From positions 419,578 to 483,577 of the forward strand of contig NZ_KB900388.1 of the NCBI RefSeq assembly GCF_000378825.1: a stretch of 64,000 bases of DNA, in the 5' to 3' direction. The position numbers were made by a program, and so were the translations under genes. Within the stretch, counting starts at the first letter, position 1. Each line of letters starts with the position of its first letter. The notes under the pieces were generated by a model. That model saw nothing but the letters and a program-made list of their open reading frames with translations. It was not told the origin of the DNA and searched no databases. Below are positions 16,459-30,380 of this stretch, piece by piece. This stretch comes from Salinispora vitiensis. GTDB lineage: Bacteria > Actinomycetota > Actinomycetes > Mycobacteriales > Micromonosporaceae.

Positions 16459-17634
16459 TTGCGCTGGTTGACTGCAGGGGAATCACACGGTCCCGCCCTG
16501 GTCGCGTTGCTCGAGGGAGTCCCGGCTGGGGTCGAGGTGACCACCGAGGAGATCGCCGGAGAGCTCGCCCGGCGTCGCCTCGGCTACGGCCGTGGTGCCC
16601 GGATGGCGTTCGAACAGGACGAGATCGAGATCATCGGTGGGCTGCGGCACGGGGTGACCCTGGGCAGTCCGGTGGCGATCCGGGTCGGCAACTCCGAGTG
16701 GCCCAAGTGGCGCACGGTGATGGCCGCCGACCCGGTCGACCCGGCGGAGCTGGCCGGGCAGGCCCGGAACGCGCCGCTGACCCGTCCCCGACCGGGGCAC
16801 GCCGACCTGGCCGGCATGCAGAAGTACGGGCACACCGACGCCCGCCCGATCCTCGAACGGGCCAGCGCCCGGGAGACGGCGGCCCGGGTCGCCGTCGGCA
16901 CCGTCGCCAAGGCATTGCTCCGGCAGGCGCTGGGCATCGAGGTCGTCTCGCACATCGTGGAGCTGGGGTCGGTCGCGGCGAAACCGGGGCTGCGACCCAG
17001 CCCGGCCGACGCCGAGCGGATCGACGCGGACCCGCTGCGCTGTCTGGACCCGGAGGCGAGTCGCCGGATGGTCGCCGAGGTCGACGCCGCGAAGAAGGAC
17101 GCCGACACGCTCGGCGGCGTGGTCGAGGTGCTGGCGTACGGGGTGCCCCCGGGGCTCGGCAGCCACGTGCAGTGGGACCGGAAGCTGGACGCCCGGCTGG
17201 CCACCGCGCTGATGTCCATTCAGGCGATCAAGGGGGTGGAGATCGGCGACGGCTGGCAGCAGGCGCGTTCCCGGGGCTCCGTCGCGCACGACGAGATCAT
17301 TCCCACCGCGACCAGGGTCCGGCGGGTCACCGACCGGGCCGGTGGCCTGGAGGGGGGCATCACCACCGGTGAGCCGCTGCGGGTGCGGGCCGCGATGAAG
17401 CCGATCTCCTCCCTGAACCGCGCGCTGTCGACGGTGGATGTCACCTCCGGTGAGCCCGCCACCGCGATCAACCAACGCTCGGACGTGTGCGCGGTGCCGG
17501 CCGCGGGAGTCGTCGCCGAGGCGATGGTGGCGCTGGTGCTGGCCGAGGCGGCGGTGGAGAAGTTCGGCGGCGACTCGGTGGCCGAGCAGCGCCGCAACCT
17601 CGCCGGCTACCTCGACGCGTTGGTTGTCCGCTGA
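16456..17634 (+). CDS. aroC: Chorismate synthase
   Basis: 392 residues from GTG 16456; this start gives the conserved N-terminus [11 protein letters not shown], with the family histidine in GESHGP. Further signatures are GRGARM, the RPGHAD segment, [13 protein letters not shown] and the C-terminal [20 protein letters not shown]. The enzyme uses reduced FMN to convert EPSP to chorismate, the branch point to aromatic amino acids, folates and quinones. Its stop overlaps the aroK start by one base, and the block runs on through aroK, aroB and aroQ. Confidence 0.95.
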   Translation: MLRWLTAGESHGPALVALLEGVPAGVEVTTEEIAGELARRRLGYGRGARMAFEQDEIEIIGGLRHGVTLGSPVAIRVGNSEWPKWRTVMAADPVDPAELAGQARNAPLTRPRPGHADLAGMQKYGHTDARPILERASARETAARVAVGTVAKALLRQALGIEVVSHIVELGSVAAKPGLRPSPADAERIDADPLRCLDPEASRRMVAEVDAAKKDADTLGGVVEVLAYGVPPGLGSHVQWDRKLDARLATALMSIQAIKGVEIGDGWQQARSRGSVAHDEIIPTATRVRRVTDRAGGLEGGITTGEPLRVRAAMKPISSLNRALSTVDVTSGEPATAINQRSDVCAVPAAGVVAEAMVALVLAEAAVEKFGGDSVAEQRRNLAGYLDALVVR

Positions 17635-18137
17635 TGGCGCCGGTCTGTGTGTTGGTGGGCCCGCCCGGCTCCGGCAAGACCACCGTCGGGCGAGCCCTCG
17701 CCGAGCTGCTCGGGGTGGAGTTCCGCGACACCGACCTGGACATCGAGGCGACGGCGGGCAAGCCGATCTCGGAGATCTTCATCGACGAGGGGGAGGCACA
17801 CTTTCGTAGCCTCGAACGGGCGGCGGTGGCGACGGCGCTCGCGGCTGCCACCGGGGTGCTCGCCCTCGGCGGCGGTGCGGTGCTCGCCGAACAGACCCGG
17901 TCCGCGCTGACCGGCCACACCGTCGTGTACCTGTCGGTGGAGCTGCCCGACGCGGTCCGCCGGGTCGGGCTGGGTGCGGGGCGGCCCCTGCTCACGGTCA
18001 ACCCGCGGGCCACCCTCAAACACCTGCTGGAGCAGCGCCGGCCGCACTACGCGGCGGTGGCGACGGCGACGGTGGTGACCGACGGCCGGACACCGGAGCA
18101 GCTCGCGTCCGAGATCGCCGCGCTGCTCCCCGCCTGA
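17634..18137 (+). CDS. aroK: Shikimate kinase
   Basis: 167 residues. The Walker A loop is [13 protein letters not shown] near the N-terminus, followed by [18 protein letters not shown] with the shikimate-binding Asp, and LALGGGAVL. The lid arginine lies in GAGRPLL. It phosphorylates shikimate at O3. The ATG shares one base with the aroC stop, so translation is coupled. The long in-frame extension to 17487 lies inside aroC and is ignored. Confidence 0.93.
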   Translation: MAPVCVLVGPPGSGKTTVGRALAELLGVEFRDTDLDIEATAGKPISEIFIDEGEAHFRSLERAAVATALAAATGVLALGGGAVLAEQTRSALTGHTVVYLSVELPDAVRRVGLGAGRPLLTVNPRATLKHLLEQRRPHYAAVATATVVTDGRTPEQLASEIAALLPA

Positions 18138-18212
18138 CGGGCGCCCGGCCCGCCGGGCGGCCAACGGTTCCGGGTCCACTTCCGTCCTGTCCCGTTCCGG
18201 GGTCCGGTCCGG

Positions 18213-18260
18213 TCCGTGTCGGGGCGGTGTCCGGTTCGGCTCCGTGTCGGGGCCGTGTCG
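18213..18260 (+). repeat. Degenerate direct repeat upstream of aroB
   Basis: The sequence tccgtgtcggggcggtgtc (18213-18231) recurs with one change at 18241-18259, a 28-base offset, in the 193-base gap between aroK and aroB. Surrounding bases contain further broken copies of ggttccgg and gtccgg. No protein is encoded. It probably arose by slippage and could separate aroB transcription from aroK. Confidence 0.5.
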
Positions 18261-18317
18261 GAGTCCGGGTCCCGGGACGCCTTCGACCGTCGTCGCCACC
18301 GGCACGGCCGGCTCGGT

Positions 18318-18333
18318 TAGGCTGCGCCCGATG
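18318..18333 (+). promoter_or_regulatory. Candidate leaderless promoter of aroB
   Basis: TAGGCT at 18318-18323 is followed by seven bases and then the aroB ATG at 18331. There is no ribosome-binding site in between, so the mRNA is probably leaderless. Confidence 0.5.
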
Positions 18334-19404
18334 GACGAGATTACCCGGATCCCGGTTGGCGGTGACCAGCCGTACGACGTGTTGGTGGGGCGCGACCTGC
18401 CGGACCTGCCGCGGTTGCTGCCGGGCGCGGAGCGGCTGGCCGTGCTGTACGCGCCGCCGATGCAGGGCCGAGCCGAGCAGCTGGCGGAGCGGACCCGGGC
18501 GGCCGGCGTGACGCCGTTGCTGGTCGAGGTGCCGGACGCGGAGGCGGGTAAGCACATCGACGTCGCCGCCAGCTGTTGGGAACGGCTCGGTGCGGCGGGC
18601 TTCACCCGTGCCGACGCCGTGGTCGGGGTGGGCGGGGGCGCGGTTACCGACCTGGCCGGCTTCGTCGCGGCCTGCTGGCTGCGCGGGGTGCGCTGGATGC
18701 CGGTGGCGACGTCGCTGCTGGGCATGGTCGACGCGGCGGTGGGTGGCAAGACCGGCATCAACACCTCTGCCGGCAAGAACCTGGTCGGCGCGTTCCACCC
18801 GCCGGCCGGGGTGATCTGTGACCTGACCGCGCTGGACAGCCTCTCCCCGGTCGACCTAGCCGCGGGCATGGCCGAGGTGGTCAAGTGTGGCTTCATCGCC
18901 GACCCGGTGATTCTTGACCTAGTCGAGCGGGAGCCGGCCGTCGCCGTTGACCCGGCGGGGCCGGTGCTCCGGGAGTTGATCGAGCGGGCGATTCGGGTCA
19001 AGGCGCAGGTCGTCGCGGGTGACCTTCGCGAGTCGGGGGCCCGGGAGATACTGAACTACGGGCACACCCTGGCGCACGCCATCGAGAAGGTGGAGGGCTA
19101 CCGCTGGCGGCACGGCCACGCGGTCGCGGTGGGGCTGGTCTACGCGGCGACTCTGGCCCAGCTCGAAGGCCGGCTGGACGCGCAGACCGCGCAGCGGCAC
19201 CGGGCCGTGGTGGGTGCGCTCGGCCTGCCCACCGGATATCGGGCGGAGGCCTGGCCGGATCTGCTCGCCACGATGCGGGTGGACAAGAAGGCGCGGGGCA
19301 GCATCCTGCGCTTCGTGGTGTTGGCCGGCCTCGCCCGCCCGATGATTCTCGAGGCGCCCTCCGACGAGCTGCTGCACGCCGCCTACCAGGAGATCGCCGA
19401 ATGA
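18331..19404 (+). CDS. aroB: 3-Dehydroquinate synthase
   Basis: 357 residues from ATG 18331. Conserved blocks include [18 protein letters not shown] (NAD site), [21 protein letters not shown] with the catalytic lysine, [10 protein letters not shown] and [11 protein letters not shown] with the zinc-binding histidine. It turns DAHP into 3-dehydroquinate, the second step of the shikimate pathway. A longer reading from 18244 has no homologous residues. The stop overlaps aroQ by four bases (ATGA). Confidence 0.95.
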   Translation: MDEITRIPVGGDQPYDVLVGRDLPDLPRLLPGAERLAVLYAPPMQGRAEQLAERTRAAGVTPLLVEVPDAEAGKHIDVAASCWERLGAAGFTRADAVVGVGGGAVTDLAGFVAACWLRGVRWMPVATSLLGMVDAAVGGKTGINTSAGKNLVGAFHPPAGVICDLTALDSLSPVDLAAGMAEVVKCGFIADPVILDLVEREPAVAVDPAGPVLRELIERAIRVKAQVVAGDLRESGAREILNYGHTLAHAIEKVEGYRWRHGHAVAVGLVYAATLAQLEGRLDAQTAQRHRAVVGALGLPTGYRAEAWPDLLATMRVDKKARGSILRFVVLAGLARPMILEAPSDELLHAAYQEIAE

Positions 19405-19832
19405 GGGTGTTCGTGCTCAACGGGCCCAACCTGGGCCGTCTGGGCACCCGACAACCGGAGGTCTACGGCACCACCACCTACGCCGACCTGGTCGAGCTGT
19501 GCCAGCAGACCGGGCGGGAGTTGGGGCTGGAGGTGGTCGTCCGGCAGACCGACGCCGAGCATGAGCTGCTCGGCTGGCTGCATGAGGCTGCGGACCTAGG
19601 CGCCTGCGTGGTGCTCAACCCCGCCGCCTGGTCGCATTACTCGATCGCGGTACGGGACGCTTGCGCCCTGCTGCGGGCCCCGTTGGTCGAGGTGCACCTC
19701 TCCAACATCCATGCCCGGGAGACGTTCCGGCACCACTCGGTGGTCTCGGCGGTGGCGACCGGGGTGATCTGTGGGTTGGGCGTGGACGGCTACCGCCTGG
19801 CTCTGCACCACTTGGCGGCGCGGGTCCGTTGA
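19401..19832 (+). CDS. aroQ: Type II 3-dehydroquinate dehydratase
   Basis: 143 residues. The N-terminus [21 protein letters not shown] holds the flexible active-site loop with the catalytic Tyr and the Arg of [28 protein letters not shown] is the second active-site block. This dodecameric class II enzyme makes 3-dehydroshikimate, the substrate of AroE, whose gene lies about 17 kb upstream. Translation is coupled to aroB through an ATGA overlap. Confidence 0.94.
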   Translation: MRVFVLNGPNLGRLGTRQPEVYGTTTYADLVELCQQTGRELGLEVVVRQTDAEHELLGWLHEAADLGACVVLNPAAWSHYSIAVRDACALLRAPLVEVHLSNIHARETFRHHSVVSAVATGVICGLGVDGYRLALHHLAARVR

Positions 19833-19885
19833 TCGTCGGCGGGGGCTGCGGCTTGCTCGGGCGAGCCTGCCCAAACGCGGCCTAG

Positions 19886-19891
19886 TAGACT
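19886..19891 (+). promoter_or_regulatory. Candidate -10 element for efp-nusB
   Basis: TAGACT at 19886-19891 lies 38 bases before the efp start in the 97-base aroQ-efp gap. It matches the -10 hexamer seen before several genes in this window. No clear -35 box is present. Here a ribosome site (aggcagga) follows, so the mRNA would be leadered. Confidence 0.45.
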
Positions 19892-19929
19892 TGCCGGGTC
19901 TGTCCGCCACCTTATGATCAAGGCAGGAA

Positions 19930-20487
19930 ATGGCCACCACCAACGACCTGAAAAACGGCATGGTACTCAACCTCGACGGTGAGCTCTGGGCCGTCGTCGA
20001 GTTCCAGCACGTCAAGCCCGGAAAGGGCGGTGCGTTCGTGCGCACCACGCTGAAGAACGTGCTCTCCGGCAAGGTCGTCGACAAGACCTTCAATGCGGGC
20101 ACAAAGGTCGAGACCGCGACCGTCGACAAGCGTACGATGCAGTACCTGTACGCCGACGGCGAGGACTTCGTCTTCATGGACCTGGAGACGTTCGACCAGA
20201 TCAATGTGCTCGGCGACACGGTCGGCGAGGCGGCGAACTATCTGCTTCCCGAGGCCGAGGCGACGGTCGCCACCCACGAGGGGGTGCCGCTCTACGTGGA
20301 GCTGCCGACCAGCGTGGTGCTGGAGATCACGTACACCGAGCCGGGTCTCCAGGGAGACCGTTCGACCGGCGGCAGCAAGCCGGCCACGGTCGAGACCGGC
20401 GCGACCGTGCAGGTGCCGCTCTTCATCACCACCGGCGAGAAGATCAAGGTCGACACCCGCGACGGCCGTTACCTCGGCCGCGCCTGA
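19930..20487 (+). CDS. efp: Elongation factor P
   Basis: 185 residues, the normal length. It has the three-beta-barrel EF-P fold: an N-terminal KOW-like domain with the tip loop [10 protein letters not shown], whose Lys32 is the residue inserted toward the peptidyl-transfer centre; a middle OB domain; and a C-terminal OB domain ending in [17 protein letters not shown] relieves ribosome stalling at polyproline stretches. The ATG is preceded by aggcagga. The stop shares a base with nusB, as in other actinobacteria, where efp and nusB are paired. Confidence 0.96.
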   Translation: MATTNDLKNGMVLNLDGELWAVVEFQHVKPGKGGAFVRTTLKNVLSGKVVDKTFNAGTKVETATVDKRTMQYLYADGEDFVFMDLETFDQINVLGDTVGEAANYLLPEAEATVATHEGVPLYVELPTSVVLEITYTEPGLQGDRSTGGSKPATVETGATVQVPLFITTGEKIKVDTRDGRYLGRA

Positions 20488-20921
20488 TGGCCGAGGGGCC
20501 CAAGCAGCAGATGCCGGCGCGTCGCAAGGCGCGCAAACGGGCGCTGGACGTGCTCTTCGAGGCGGACCTGCGGGGCCGTCCACCGGTGGAGGTGCTCGCC
20601 GGCTACGTGGAGCGGATCGAGAAGCCCCGTCCGGAGCATCTGGGATACGCGGTTGGCCTGGTTGAGGGGGTCGCTGCCCACCTGGACCGGGTTGACGAGC
20701 TGATCGCCAGCTACGCCGAGGGGTGGACGCTGGACCGGATGCCGACCGTTGATCGGAACCTCGCTCGGATCGCGGTCTACGAGCTGCTCTACGTGGACGA
20801 GATCGACGACGCGGTGGCGATCAGCGAGGCGGTGGAGCTGGCTCGGCAGATGTCGACCGACGATTCACCGCGGTTCCTCAACGGCATTCTCGGCCGGATC
20901 GCGGAGTACGCCACCCGGTAG
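20487..20921 (+). CDS. nusB: Transcription antitermination factor NusB
   Basis: 144 residues. All-helical NusB fold: the N-terminal ARRKARKRALDVLFEADLRG holds the basic boxA-RNA-binding surface, and VDRNLARIAVYELLY and AISEAVELARQMSTDDSPRFLNGILG are the diagnostic blocks. NusB with NusE binds boxA in rRNA leaders to prevent early termination. The ATG overlaps the efp stop. A strong hairpin 66 bases after the stop ends the operon and also faces the convergent bldD gene. Confidence 0.95.
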   Translation: MAEGPKQQMPARRKARKRALDVLFEADLRGRPPVEVLAGYVERIEKPRPEHLGYAVGLVEGVAAHLDRVDELIASYAEGWTLDRMPTVDRNLARIAVYELLYVDEIDDAVAISEAVELARQMSTDDSPRFLNGILGRIAEYATR

Positions 20922-20986
20922 CCGCCCCCGCGGGGGCGCTGGCTCGGAAGCGAGCTGGCCGGCCGGCAGCGTGACCGGATAGGCGA

Positions 20987-21018
20987 AAAGGGCCCGTGCC
21001 GATCGGCACGGGCCCTTT
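20987..21018. terminator. Bidirectional hairpin between nusB and bldD
   Basis: A perfect 14-bp stem (20987-21000 with 21005-21018) with the four-base loop gatc. Its ends carry A on the left and T on the right, so each strand has a short U run. It sits between two convergent genes and can terminate both. Confidence 0.88.
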
Positions 21019-21031
21019 CGGTTGGCACCAC

Positions 21032-21520
21032 TCAGGAGGCGAAGAACGCCCGCGGGTCGGCGACGAGGACGCCGTGCTCGTTCAGCCGCTCGATCAGGCC
21101 AGACGGCGAGGCGTCGTAGACGATCGCCAGGGCGCGCAGGTCGTCGGCGCGGATCGACAGCACCCGGCCGTTGTAGTCGCCGCGCTGCTGCTGGATCGCG
21201 CGGGCGTACCGGGCGACGTAGGCGAGGTCCTCCGAGGCCTCGTCGTAGAGCCGCTCGAGGTCCAGCACGATCTTGCTGGTGGGCTCGTGGCGGACGCCAC
21301 TGCCATCGGGCAGTAGCTCGGAGACGGGAACACGGTAGAAGTCGGCCAGCTCGGCCAGGCGGGACACGGTGACGGCTCGGTCGCCGCGCTCGTACGAGCC
21401 AACCACGACGGCCTTCCACCGTCCGTTGGACTTTTCCTCTACGCCCTGCAGGGACAGGCCCTGCTGCTGGCGAATGGAGCGCAGGCGGGCGCCCAGCGAC
21501 TTGGCGTACTCAGAGGGCAT
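21032..21520 (-). CDS. bldD: Developmental regulator BldD (c-di-GMP-responsive)
   Basis: 162 residues. An N-terminal XRE-type helix-turn-helix (about 6-72) contains LRSIRQQQGLSLQGVEEKS and VVGSYERGDRAVTVSRLAELA. The C-terminal domain carries RGD, eight residues, then RADD, an exact match to the RxD-X8-RxxD signature that binds a c-di-GMP tetramer in Streptomyces BldD. In Streptomyces the ligand lets BldD dimerise and repress sporulation genes; the same role is inferred here. It is transcribed on its own, converges on nusB and diverges from pyrR. Confidence 0.93.
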   Translation of the reverse strand: MPSEYAKSLGARLRSIRQQQGLSLQGVEEKSNGRWKAVVVGSYERGDRAVTVSRLAELADFYRVPVSELLPDGSGVRHEPTSKIVLDLERLYDEASEDLAYVARYARAIQQQRGDYNGRVLSIRADDLRALAIVYDASPSGLIERLNEHGVLVADPRAFFAS

Positions 21521-21573
21521 TCGGACACTCCCAGTGCTGCTCGGGGTTCTCCCGTCGATCGCTACGGAGCGTG

Positions 21574-21602
21574 ACGGTACGGGGATTGCGACAGCCGGTC
21601 AA
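21574..21602 (-). promoter_or_regulatory. bldD promoter
   Basis: Read on the minus strand, TTGACC (21602-21597), a 17-base spacer and TACCGT (21579-21574) form a sigma-70-type promoter. It would start transcription about 45 bases before the bldD ATG, which has a gggag ribosome site. Confidence 0.6.
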
Positions 21603-21700
21603 GTGGTCGTGAACTTTCCTGTTTCATCCTGGGGGAGTTGTCCCAGTTTCGCCGTTCTGTCGCCGGGCCCTCGGCCGGCGACGGTCGAGACGGTGACCAC

Positions 21701-21709
21701 TGGTAACGT
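21701..21709 (+). promoter_or_regulatory. Candidate extended -10 promoter of the pyr operon
   Basis: TGGTAACGT at 21701-21709 combines a TGN extension with a TAACGT hexamer. A -35 box is not evident. It lies about 95 bases before the pyrR start, giving a leader long enough for the PyrR-binding loop at 21773-21790. Confidence 0.35.
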
Positions 21710-21772
21710 TGCCCGAAGCCCCGGTCCGGTCCGTTCGCGGTCCGCGCCGGTCGATCCGACATCCTTTAACGA

Positions 21773-21790
21773 CCCGTCCCGTGAGGCGGG
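21773..21790 (+). promoter_or_regulatory. PyrR-binding RNA loop in the pyr leader
   Basis: A four-base-pair stem (CCCG 21773-21776 with CGGG 21787-21790) presents the loop UCCCGUGAGG (21777-21786). This matches the core UCCNGNGAGG of the PyrR recognition sequence known from Bacillus and mycobacteria. The pyrR ribosome site aaggagg (21792-21798) starts two bases after the stem, so bound PyrR could hide it. That is the translational-repression layout reported for Mycobacterium rather than Bacillus-type attenuation. Confidence 0.75.
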
Positions 21791-21804
21791 GAAGGAGGTC
21801 CGCC

Positions 21805-22386
21805 GTGGCGTACCCACCGGCTGCCCACTCGCCGACCACCCGACAACCCTCGGTGAAGGTGATACTCACCACCGCCGACGTGCAGCGCGTGGTGGACCGC
21901 ATCGCCCACCAGATCCTCGAGAAGACCCAGGGCGCCCAACAGACCGTCCTGCTCGGGATCCCCACCCGGGGCGCACCGCTCGCCCGGCGGCTCGCCGCCC
22001 GGATCAGCGCCTTCGAGGGGGTGGACGTCCCGGTCGGTGTGCTCGACATCACCCTCTACCGGGACGATCTGCGTCAGCACGGTACCCGCGCCGTCGGCCC
22101 CACCGACGTTCCCGCCGGCGGCATCGACGGCCGGCGGGTCATCCTCGTCGACGATGTCCTCTTCTCCGGCCGAACCGTGCGGGCGGCACTCGACGCGCTG
22201 AACGACGTCGGCCGGCCAGCCTCGGTCCAGCTCGCCGTCCTGGTCGATCGCGGCCACCGGGAGCTGCCCATCCGGGCCGACTATGTGGGGAAGAACATCC
22301 CGACCGCCCTCGCGGAGAGTGTCCGGGTCACCCTGGCAGAGCCCGACGGCGTGGACGAGGTCCGGCTCTACGGCGGTGCCCGGTGA
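21805..22386 (+). CDS. pyrR: Pyrimidine operon regulator / uracil phosphoribosyltransferase
   Basis: 193 residues from GTG 21805, seven bases after a strong aaggagg site; longer readings cross the PyrR loop and are rejected. The PRPP-binding motif [17 protein letters not shown] is intact, and [16 protein letters not shown] is the family's flexible-loop region. PyrR binds pyr mRNA in response to UMP/UTP and has weak UPRTase activity. It heads the pyrimidine operon, 58 bases before pyrB, and its own mRNA carries the predicted binding loop, so it should be autoregulated. Confidence 0.94.
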   Translation: MAYPPAAHSPTTRQPSVKVILTTADVQRVVDRIAHQILEKTQGAQQTVLLGIPTRGAPLARRLAARISAFEGVDVPVGVLDITLYRDDLRQHGTRAVGPTDVPAGGIDGRRVILVDDVLFSGRTVRAALDALNDVGRPASVQLAVLVDRGHRELPIRADYVGKNIPTALAESVRVTLAEPDGVDEVRLYGGAR

Positions 22387-22444
22387 GCCCGCGGGGCGCG
22401 GCGCCGCGCCGCCTGCTGGTCGCCGCCGGAAGGGAGTTCGAGGC

Positions 22445-23371
22445 ATGATCCGTCACCTGCTCTCCAGCGCCGACCTCGACGCTGGCACCGCCCTTGAGAT
22501 CCTGGACACCGCCGCCGAGATGGCGACCGTGGCCGGGCGGGAGGTCAAGAAGCTGCCGGCGCTGCGCGGCCGGACCGTGGTGAACCTCTTCTACGAGGAC
22601 TCCACCCGTACCCGGATCTCCTTCGAGGCCGCCGCCAAGCGGCTCAGTGCCGACGTGATCAACTTTTCGGTCAAGGGGTCCAGCGTCGCCAAGGGCGAGA
22701 GCCTCAAGGACACCGCGCTCACCCTCCAGGCGATGGGCGCCGACGCCGTCGTCGTCCGGCACCCCGCCTCCGGCGCCCCGTACCAGCTGGCCGACTGGGT
22801 TGACGGCTCGGTCGTCAACGCCGGCGACGGTACGCACGAGCACCCCACCCAGGCGCTACTCGACGCGTACACGATGCGATCCCGGCTGGGCCGGCTCGCC
22901 GGTCTGTCGGTGGCGGTGGTCGGTGACGTGCTGCACAGCCGGGTGGCGCGCTCCAACGTCCTGCTGCTCTCCACCCTCGGCGCCAAGGTCACCCTGGTCG
23001 GCCCACCCCCGCTGATCCCGGTGGACATCGCCGCGGCCCTCGCGCCCGGCGCCGCCGTCTGCTACGACCTGGACTCGGTGCTGCCGCAGTCGGACGTGGT
23101 CATGATGCTCCGGGTGCAGCGGGAACGCATGAACGACTCCTACTTTCCCTCCGCCCGTGAGTACGCCCGCCGTTACGGACTGGACGGCTCGCGGATGCGG
23201 CGGCTGCCGGAGCACGCGATCGTGATGCACCCCGGCCCGATGAACCGGGGCATGGAGATCACCTCTGAGGCGGCCGACTCGCCCCGCTCCACCATTGTCG
23301 AACAGGTCGCCAACGGCGTCTCCGTCCGGATGGCCGTCCTCTACCTGCTACTCGGAGGGAACAACCGGTGA
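22445..23371 (+). CDS. pyrB: Aspartate carbamoyltransferase catalytic chain
   Basis: 308 residues. Carbamoyl-phosphate site: [11 protein letters not shown]; then [14 protein letters not shown] and [16 protein letters not shown], with HPGPMNRG near the C-terminus. It condenses carbamoyl phosphate and aspartate, the committed pyrimidine step. No pyrI regulatory chain is present, as usual in actinobacteria, where PyrB pairs with PyrC. ATG 22445 is preceded by gggagttcgagg. The stop overlaps the pyrC GTG by four bases. Confidence 0.95.
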   Translation: MIRHLLSSADLDAGTALEILDTAAEMATVAGREVKKLPALRGRTVVNLFYEDSTRTRISFEAAAKRLSADVINFSVKGSSVAKGESLKDTALTLQAMGADAVVVRHPASGAPYQLADWVDGSVVNAGDGTHEHPTQALLDAYTMRSRLGRLAGLSVAVVGDVLHSRVARSNVLLLSTLGAKVTLVGPPPLIPVDIAAALAPGAAVCYDLDSVLPQSDVVMMLRVQRERMNDSYFPSAREYARRYGLDGSRMRRLPEHAIVMHPGPMNRGMEITSEAADSPRSTIVEQVANGVSVRMAVLYLLLGGNNR

Positions 23372-24645
23372 CCGCGTACCTGATCACCAATGTGAGCGTC
23401 CTCGGCGCCGCGCCGACCGACCTGCTGATCCGCGACGGCGTGGTGGCCGAGACCGGCGCGGGGCTGACAGCCCCCGGCGCGGTCACGGTGGACGGCACCG
23501 GCCTGGTCGCCCTGCCCGGCCTGGTGGACCTGCACACCCACCTGCGCGAGCCCGGCCGGGAAGACGCCGAGACCGTCGAGACCGGCTCCCGGGCCGCGGC
23601 GCTCGGTGGCTACACGGCGGTCTGCGCGATGGCGAACACCTCGCCGGTCGCCGACACCGCCGGGGTGGTGGAGCAGGTCTGGCGGCTGGGCCGGGAGGCC
23701 GGGCTGGTGGACGTGCAGCCGATCGGTGCCGTCACGGTCGGGCTGGCCGGCGAGCGCCTGGCCGAGCTGGGCACGATGGCCGACTCCGCCGCCCGGGTCC
23801 GAATCTTCTCCGACGACGGACACTGCGTCGCCGACCCGCGGCTGATGCGCCGGGCCCTGGAATACGTGAAGGCGTTCGACGGCATCGTCGCCCAGCACGC
23901 CGAGGAGCCACGGCTGACCGAGGGCGCCCAGATGCACGAGGGGGAGATCTCCACCCGCCTCGGTCTGACCGGTTGGCCGGCGGTCGCCGAGGAGGCGATC
24001 ATCGCCCGGGACGTGCTGCTCGCCGAGCACGTGGGGAGCCGCCTGCACATCTGCCACGTCTCCACCGCCGGCAGCGTCGACGTGCTGCGGCAGGCCAAGG
24101 CCCGCGGCGTGCAGGTCACCGCCGAGGTCACCCCGCACCACCTGTTGTTGACCGACGAGAAGGCGGTCACCTACGACCCGGTCTACAAGGTCAACCCGCC
24201 GCTGCGGACCGCCGCCGATGTCGCCGCGCTGCGCACCGCGCTGGCCGAGGGGGTGGTGGACATCGTCGCCACCGACCACGCCCCGCACGCCGTGGAGGAC
24301 AAGGAGTGCGAGTGGGCGTACGCCCGGCCGGGCATGCTCGGCCTGGAGACGGCGCTCTCCATCACGCTGGACGTGCTCGGACCACGGTGGGACCTCATCG
24401 CCGAGCGGATGTCCCGCACCCCCGCCCGGATCGCCGGCCTCACCGAACACGGCCACGACCCGGCGCCGGGCGCACCGGCGAACCTGACCCTGGTGGATCC
24501 GGCGGCGCGTCGCGTGATCGAGCCGACCGAGCTGGCCAGCCGCAGCAGCAACACCCCGTACGCCCGCATGACGCTGCCCGGTCGCATCGTGGCGACCTTC
24601 CTGCGCGGCGAGGCGACGGTCCTGGACGGAAAGGCAGTGAAGTGA
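23368..24645 (+). CDS. pyrC: Dihydroorotase
   Basis: 425 residues, class I type. The metal-binding [10 protein letters not shown] opens the TIM barrel; IVAQHAEEP and [10 protein letters not shown] supply further ligands; ATDHAPHA carries the catalytic Asp. It cyclises carbamoyl-aspartate to dihydroorotate. GTG 23368 follows cggaggga and overlaps the pyrB stop. After the stop a 20-codon open frame, rather than a usual-size gene, bridges to carA. Confidence 0.95.
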   Translation: MTAYLITNVSVLGAAPTDLLIRDGVVAETGAGLTAPGAVTVDGTGLVALPGLVDLHTHLREPGREDAETVETGSRAAALGGYTAVCAMANTSPVADTAGVVEQVWRLGREAGLVDVQPIGAVTVGLAGERLAELGTMADSAARVRIFSDDGHCVADPRLMRRALEYVKAFDGIVAQHAEEPRLTEGAQMHEGEISTRLGLTGWPAVAEEAIIARDVLLAEHVGSRLHICHVSTAGSVDVLRQAKARGVQVTAEVTPHHLLLTDEKAVTYDPVYKVNPPLRTAADVAALRTALAEGVVDIVATDHAPHAVEDKECEWAYARPGMLGLETALSITLDVLGPRWDLIAERMSRTPARIAGLTEHGHDPAPGAPANLTLVDPAARRVIEPTELASRSSNTPYARMTLPGRIVATFLRGEATVLDGKAVK

Positions 24646-24707
24646 TGCGAGTACGGAGTGCGGTGGGGCAGTGCCGCGTGGCCCGGAGTGCGGGGGGCGT
24701 GGCGTGA
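24645..24707 (+). CDS. Possible 20-residue coupling ORF between pyrC and carA
   Basis: ATG 24645 shares one base with the pyrC stop (TGATG), and its TGA (24705-24707) overlaps the carA GTG at 24704. The 20-residue product is Arg/Val/Ala-rich with no recognisable motif. The exact overlaps at both ends suggest that it passes ribosomes from pyrC to carA. It could equally be the remnant of a larger gene at this position. Protein production is unproven. Confidence 0.35.
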   Translation: MRVRSAVGQCRVARSAGGVA

Positions 24708-25856
24708 GGCGGCGACCGGCGATTCTCGTCCTAGAGGACGGGCGCACGTTCCACGGCGAGGCGTACGGCAGCGTCGGGGAGACCTTCGGCGAAGCGGTCT
24801 TCAACACCGGAATGACCGGCTACCAGGAGACGCTCACCGACCCGTCCTACCACCGGCAGGTGGTGGTGCAGACCGCGCCGCACATCGGCAACACCGGGGT
24901 AAACGGCGAGGATGACGAGTCCGGCCGGATCTGGGTCGCCGGGTACGTGGTCCGTGACCCCGCCCGGATCGGCTCGAACTGGCGGGCCACCGGTGGCCTT
25001 GAGGAGCGGCTCGCCGCCGAGGGCGTGGTCGGCATCAGCGGTGTGGACACCCGGGCGCTCACCCGGCACCTGCGGGAGCGGGGCGCGATGCGGGTCGGGG
25101 TTTCCAGCGTCGAGACCGACCCGCAGGCGCTGCTGACCCGGGTCCGGCAGGCCCCGCAGATGGTCGGAGCGGACCTCGCCGCCGAGGTGACCACCCCGCA
25201 GCCGTACGTGGTCGAGGCCGAGGGGGAGCACCGGTTCACCGTCGCCGCCCTGGATCTCGGCATCAAGCGGAACGTGCCCCGGCGGCTCGCGGCGCGGGGT
25301 GTCACCACCCATGTCCTGCCGGCTCACTCGGGCATCGACGAACTGCGGGCCACCGGCGCGGATGCGATCTTCCTCTCGCCCGGCCCTGGGGACCCGGCGA
25401 CCGCCGACGGGCCGGTGGCCCTGGCCCGCGCGGCGCTCACCAGCGGGGTGCCGCTCTTCGGCATCTGCTTCGGCAGCCAGATCCTCGGTCGGGCACTGGG
25501 TTTCGGCACGTACAAGCTCGGTTACGGCCACCGCGGGATCAACCAGCCGGTGCTCGACCGGGTCACCGGCAAGGTCGAGGTGACCAGCCACAACCACGGT
25601 TTCGCCGTCGCGTGCCCCGGTGTCGAGCCGGGGGCCGTCGTACCGGACCGGGTGATCGAGTCCGAGTTCGGCGGGATCGAGGTCTCGCACGTCTGCCTCA
25701 ACGACAACGTGGTCGAGGGGCTGCGGGCGCGCGACGTGCCCGCCTTCACCGTTCAGTACCACCCGGAGGCGGCGGCCGGTCCGCACGACGCGGACTACCT
25801 GTTCGACCGCTTCGCCGAGCTCATCGAGGGGCGCAACCACAGCGAGGGGCGAACGA

Positions 25857-25864
<8 letters not shown>
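24704..25864 (+). CDS. carA: Carbamoyl-phosphate synthase small (glutaminase) chain
   Basis: 386 residues from GTG 24704. The N-terminal domain has [17 protein letters not shown]; the C-terminal class I amidotransferase domain shows LSPGPGDP, the nucleophile in [10 protein letters not shown], and the base in [13 protein letters not shown]. It hydrolyses glutamine to supply ammonia to CarB. The starting codon lies inside the end of the tiny ORF after pyrC. The gene overlaps carB by eight bases. The product serves both pyrimidine and arginine synthesis. Confidence 0.95.
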
Positions 25865-29204
<3,340 letters not shown>

Positions 29205-29247
29205 GCCCGAGCGGCCGGGGATCACTCACCCCGCCGGGGAGGATGGG

Positions 29248-30264
<1,017 letters not shown>

Positions 30265-30380
30265 CACCGTGCGGGTGGTACTCGCCCGGTGCCTGTGGAC
30301 CGCTCGCCGGTCGTGCGCCGGGTTACCGGAACCCGAGGGCCGGTTGACACGGGTGACCGGCTGGTGAGGAGGCGACGTCG

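Noticed and set aside
21521..21804. BldD-binding box for autoregulation
   Set aside because: I looked for an AGTGA-TCACC type inverted repeat upstream of bldD and saw no convincing match.
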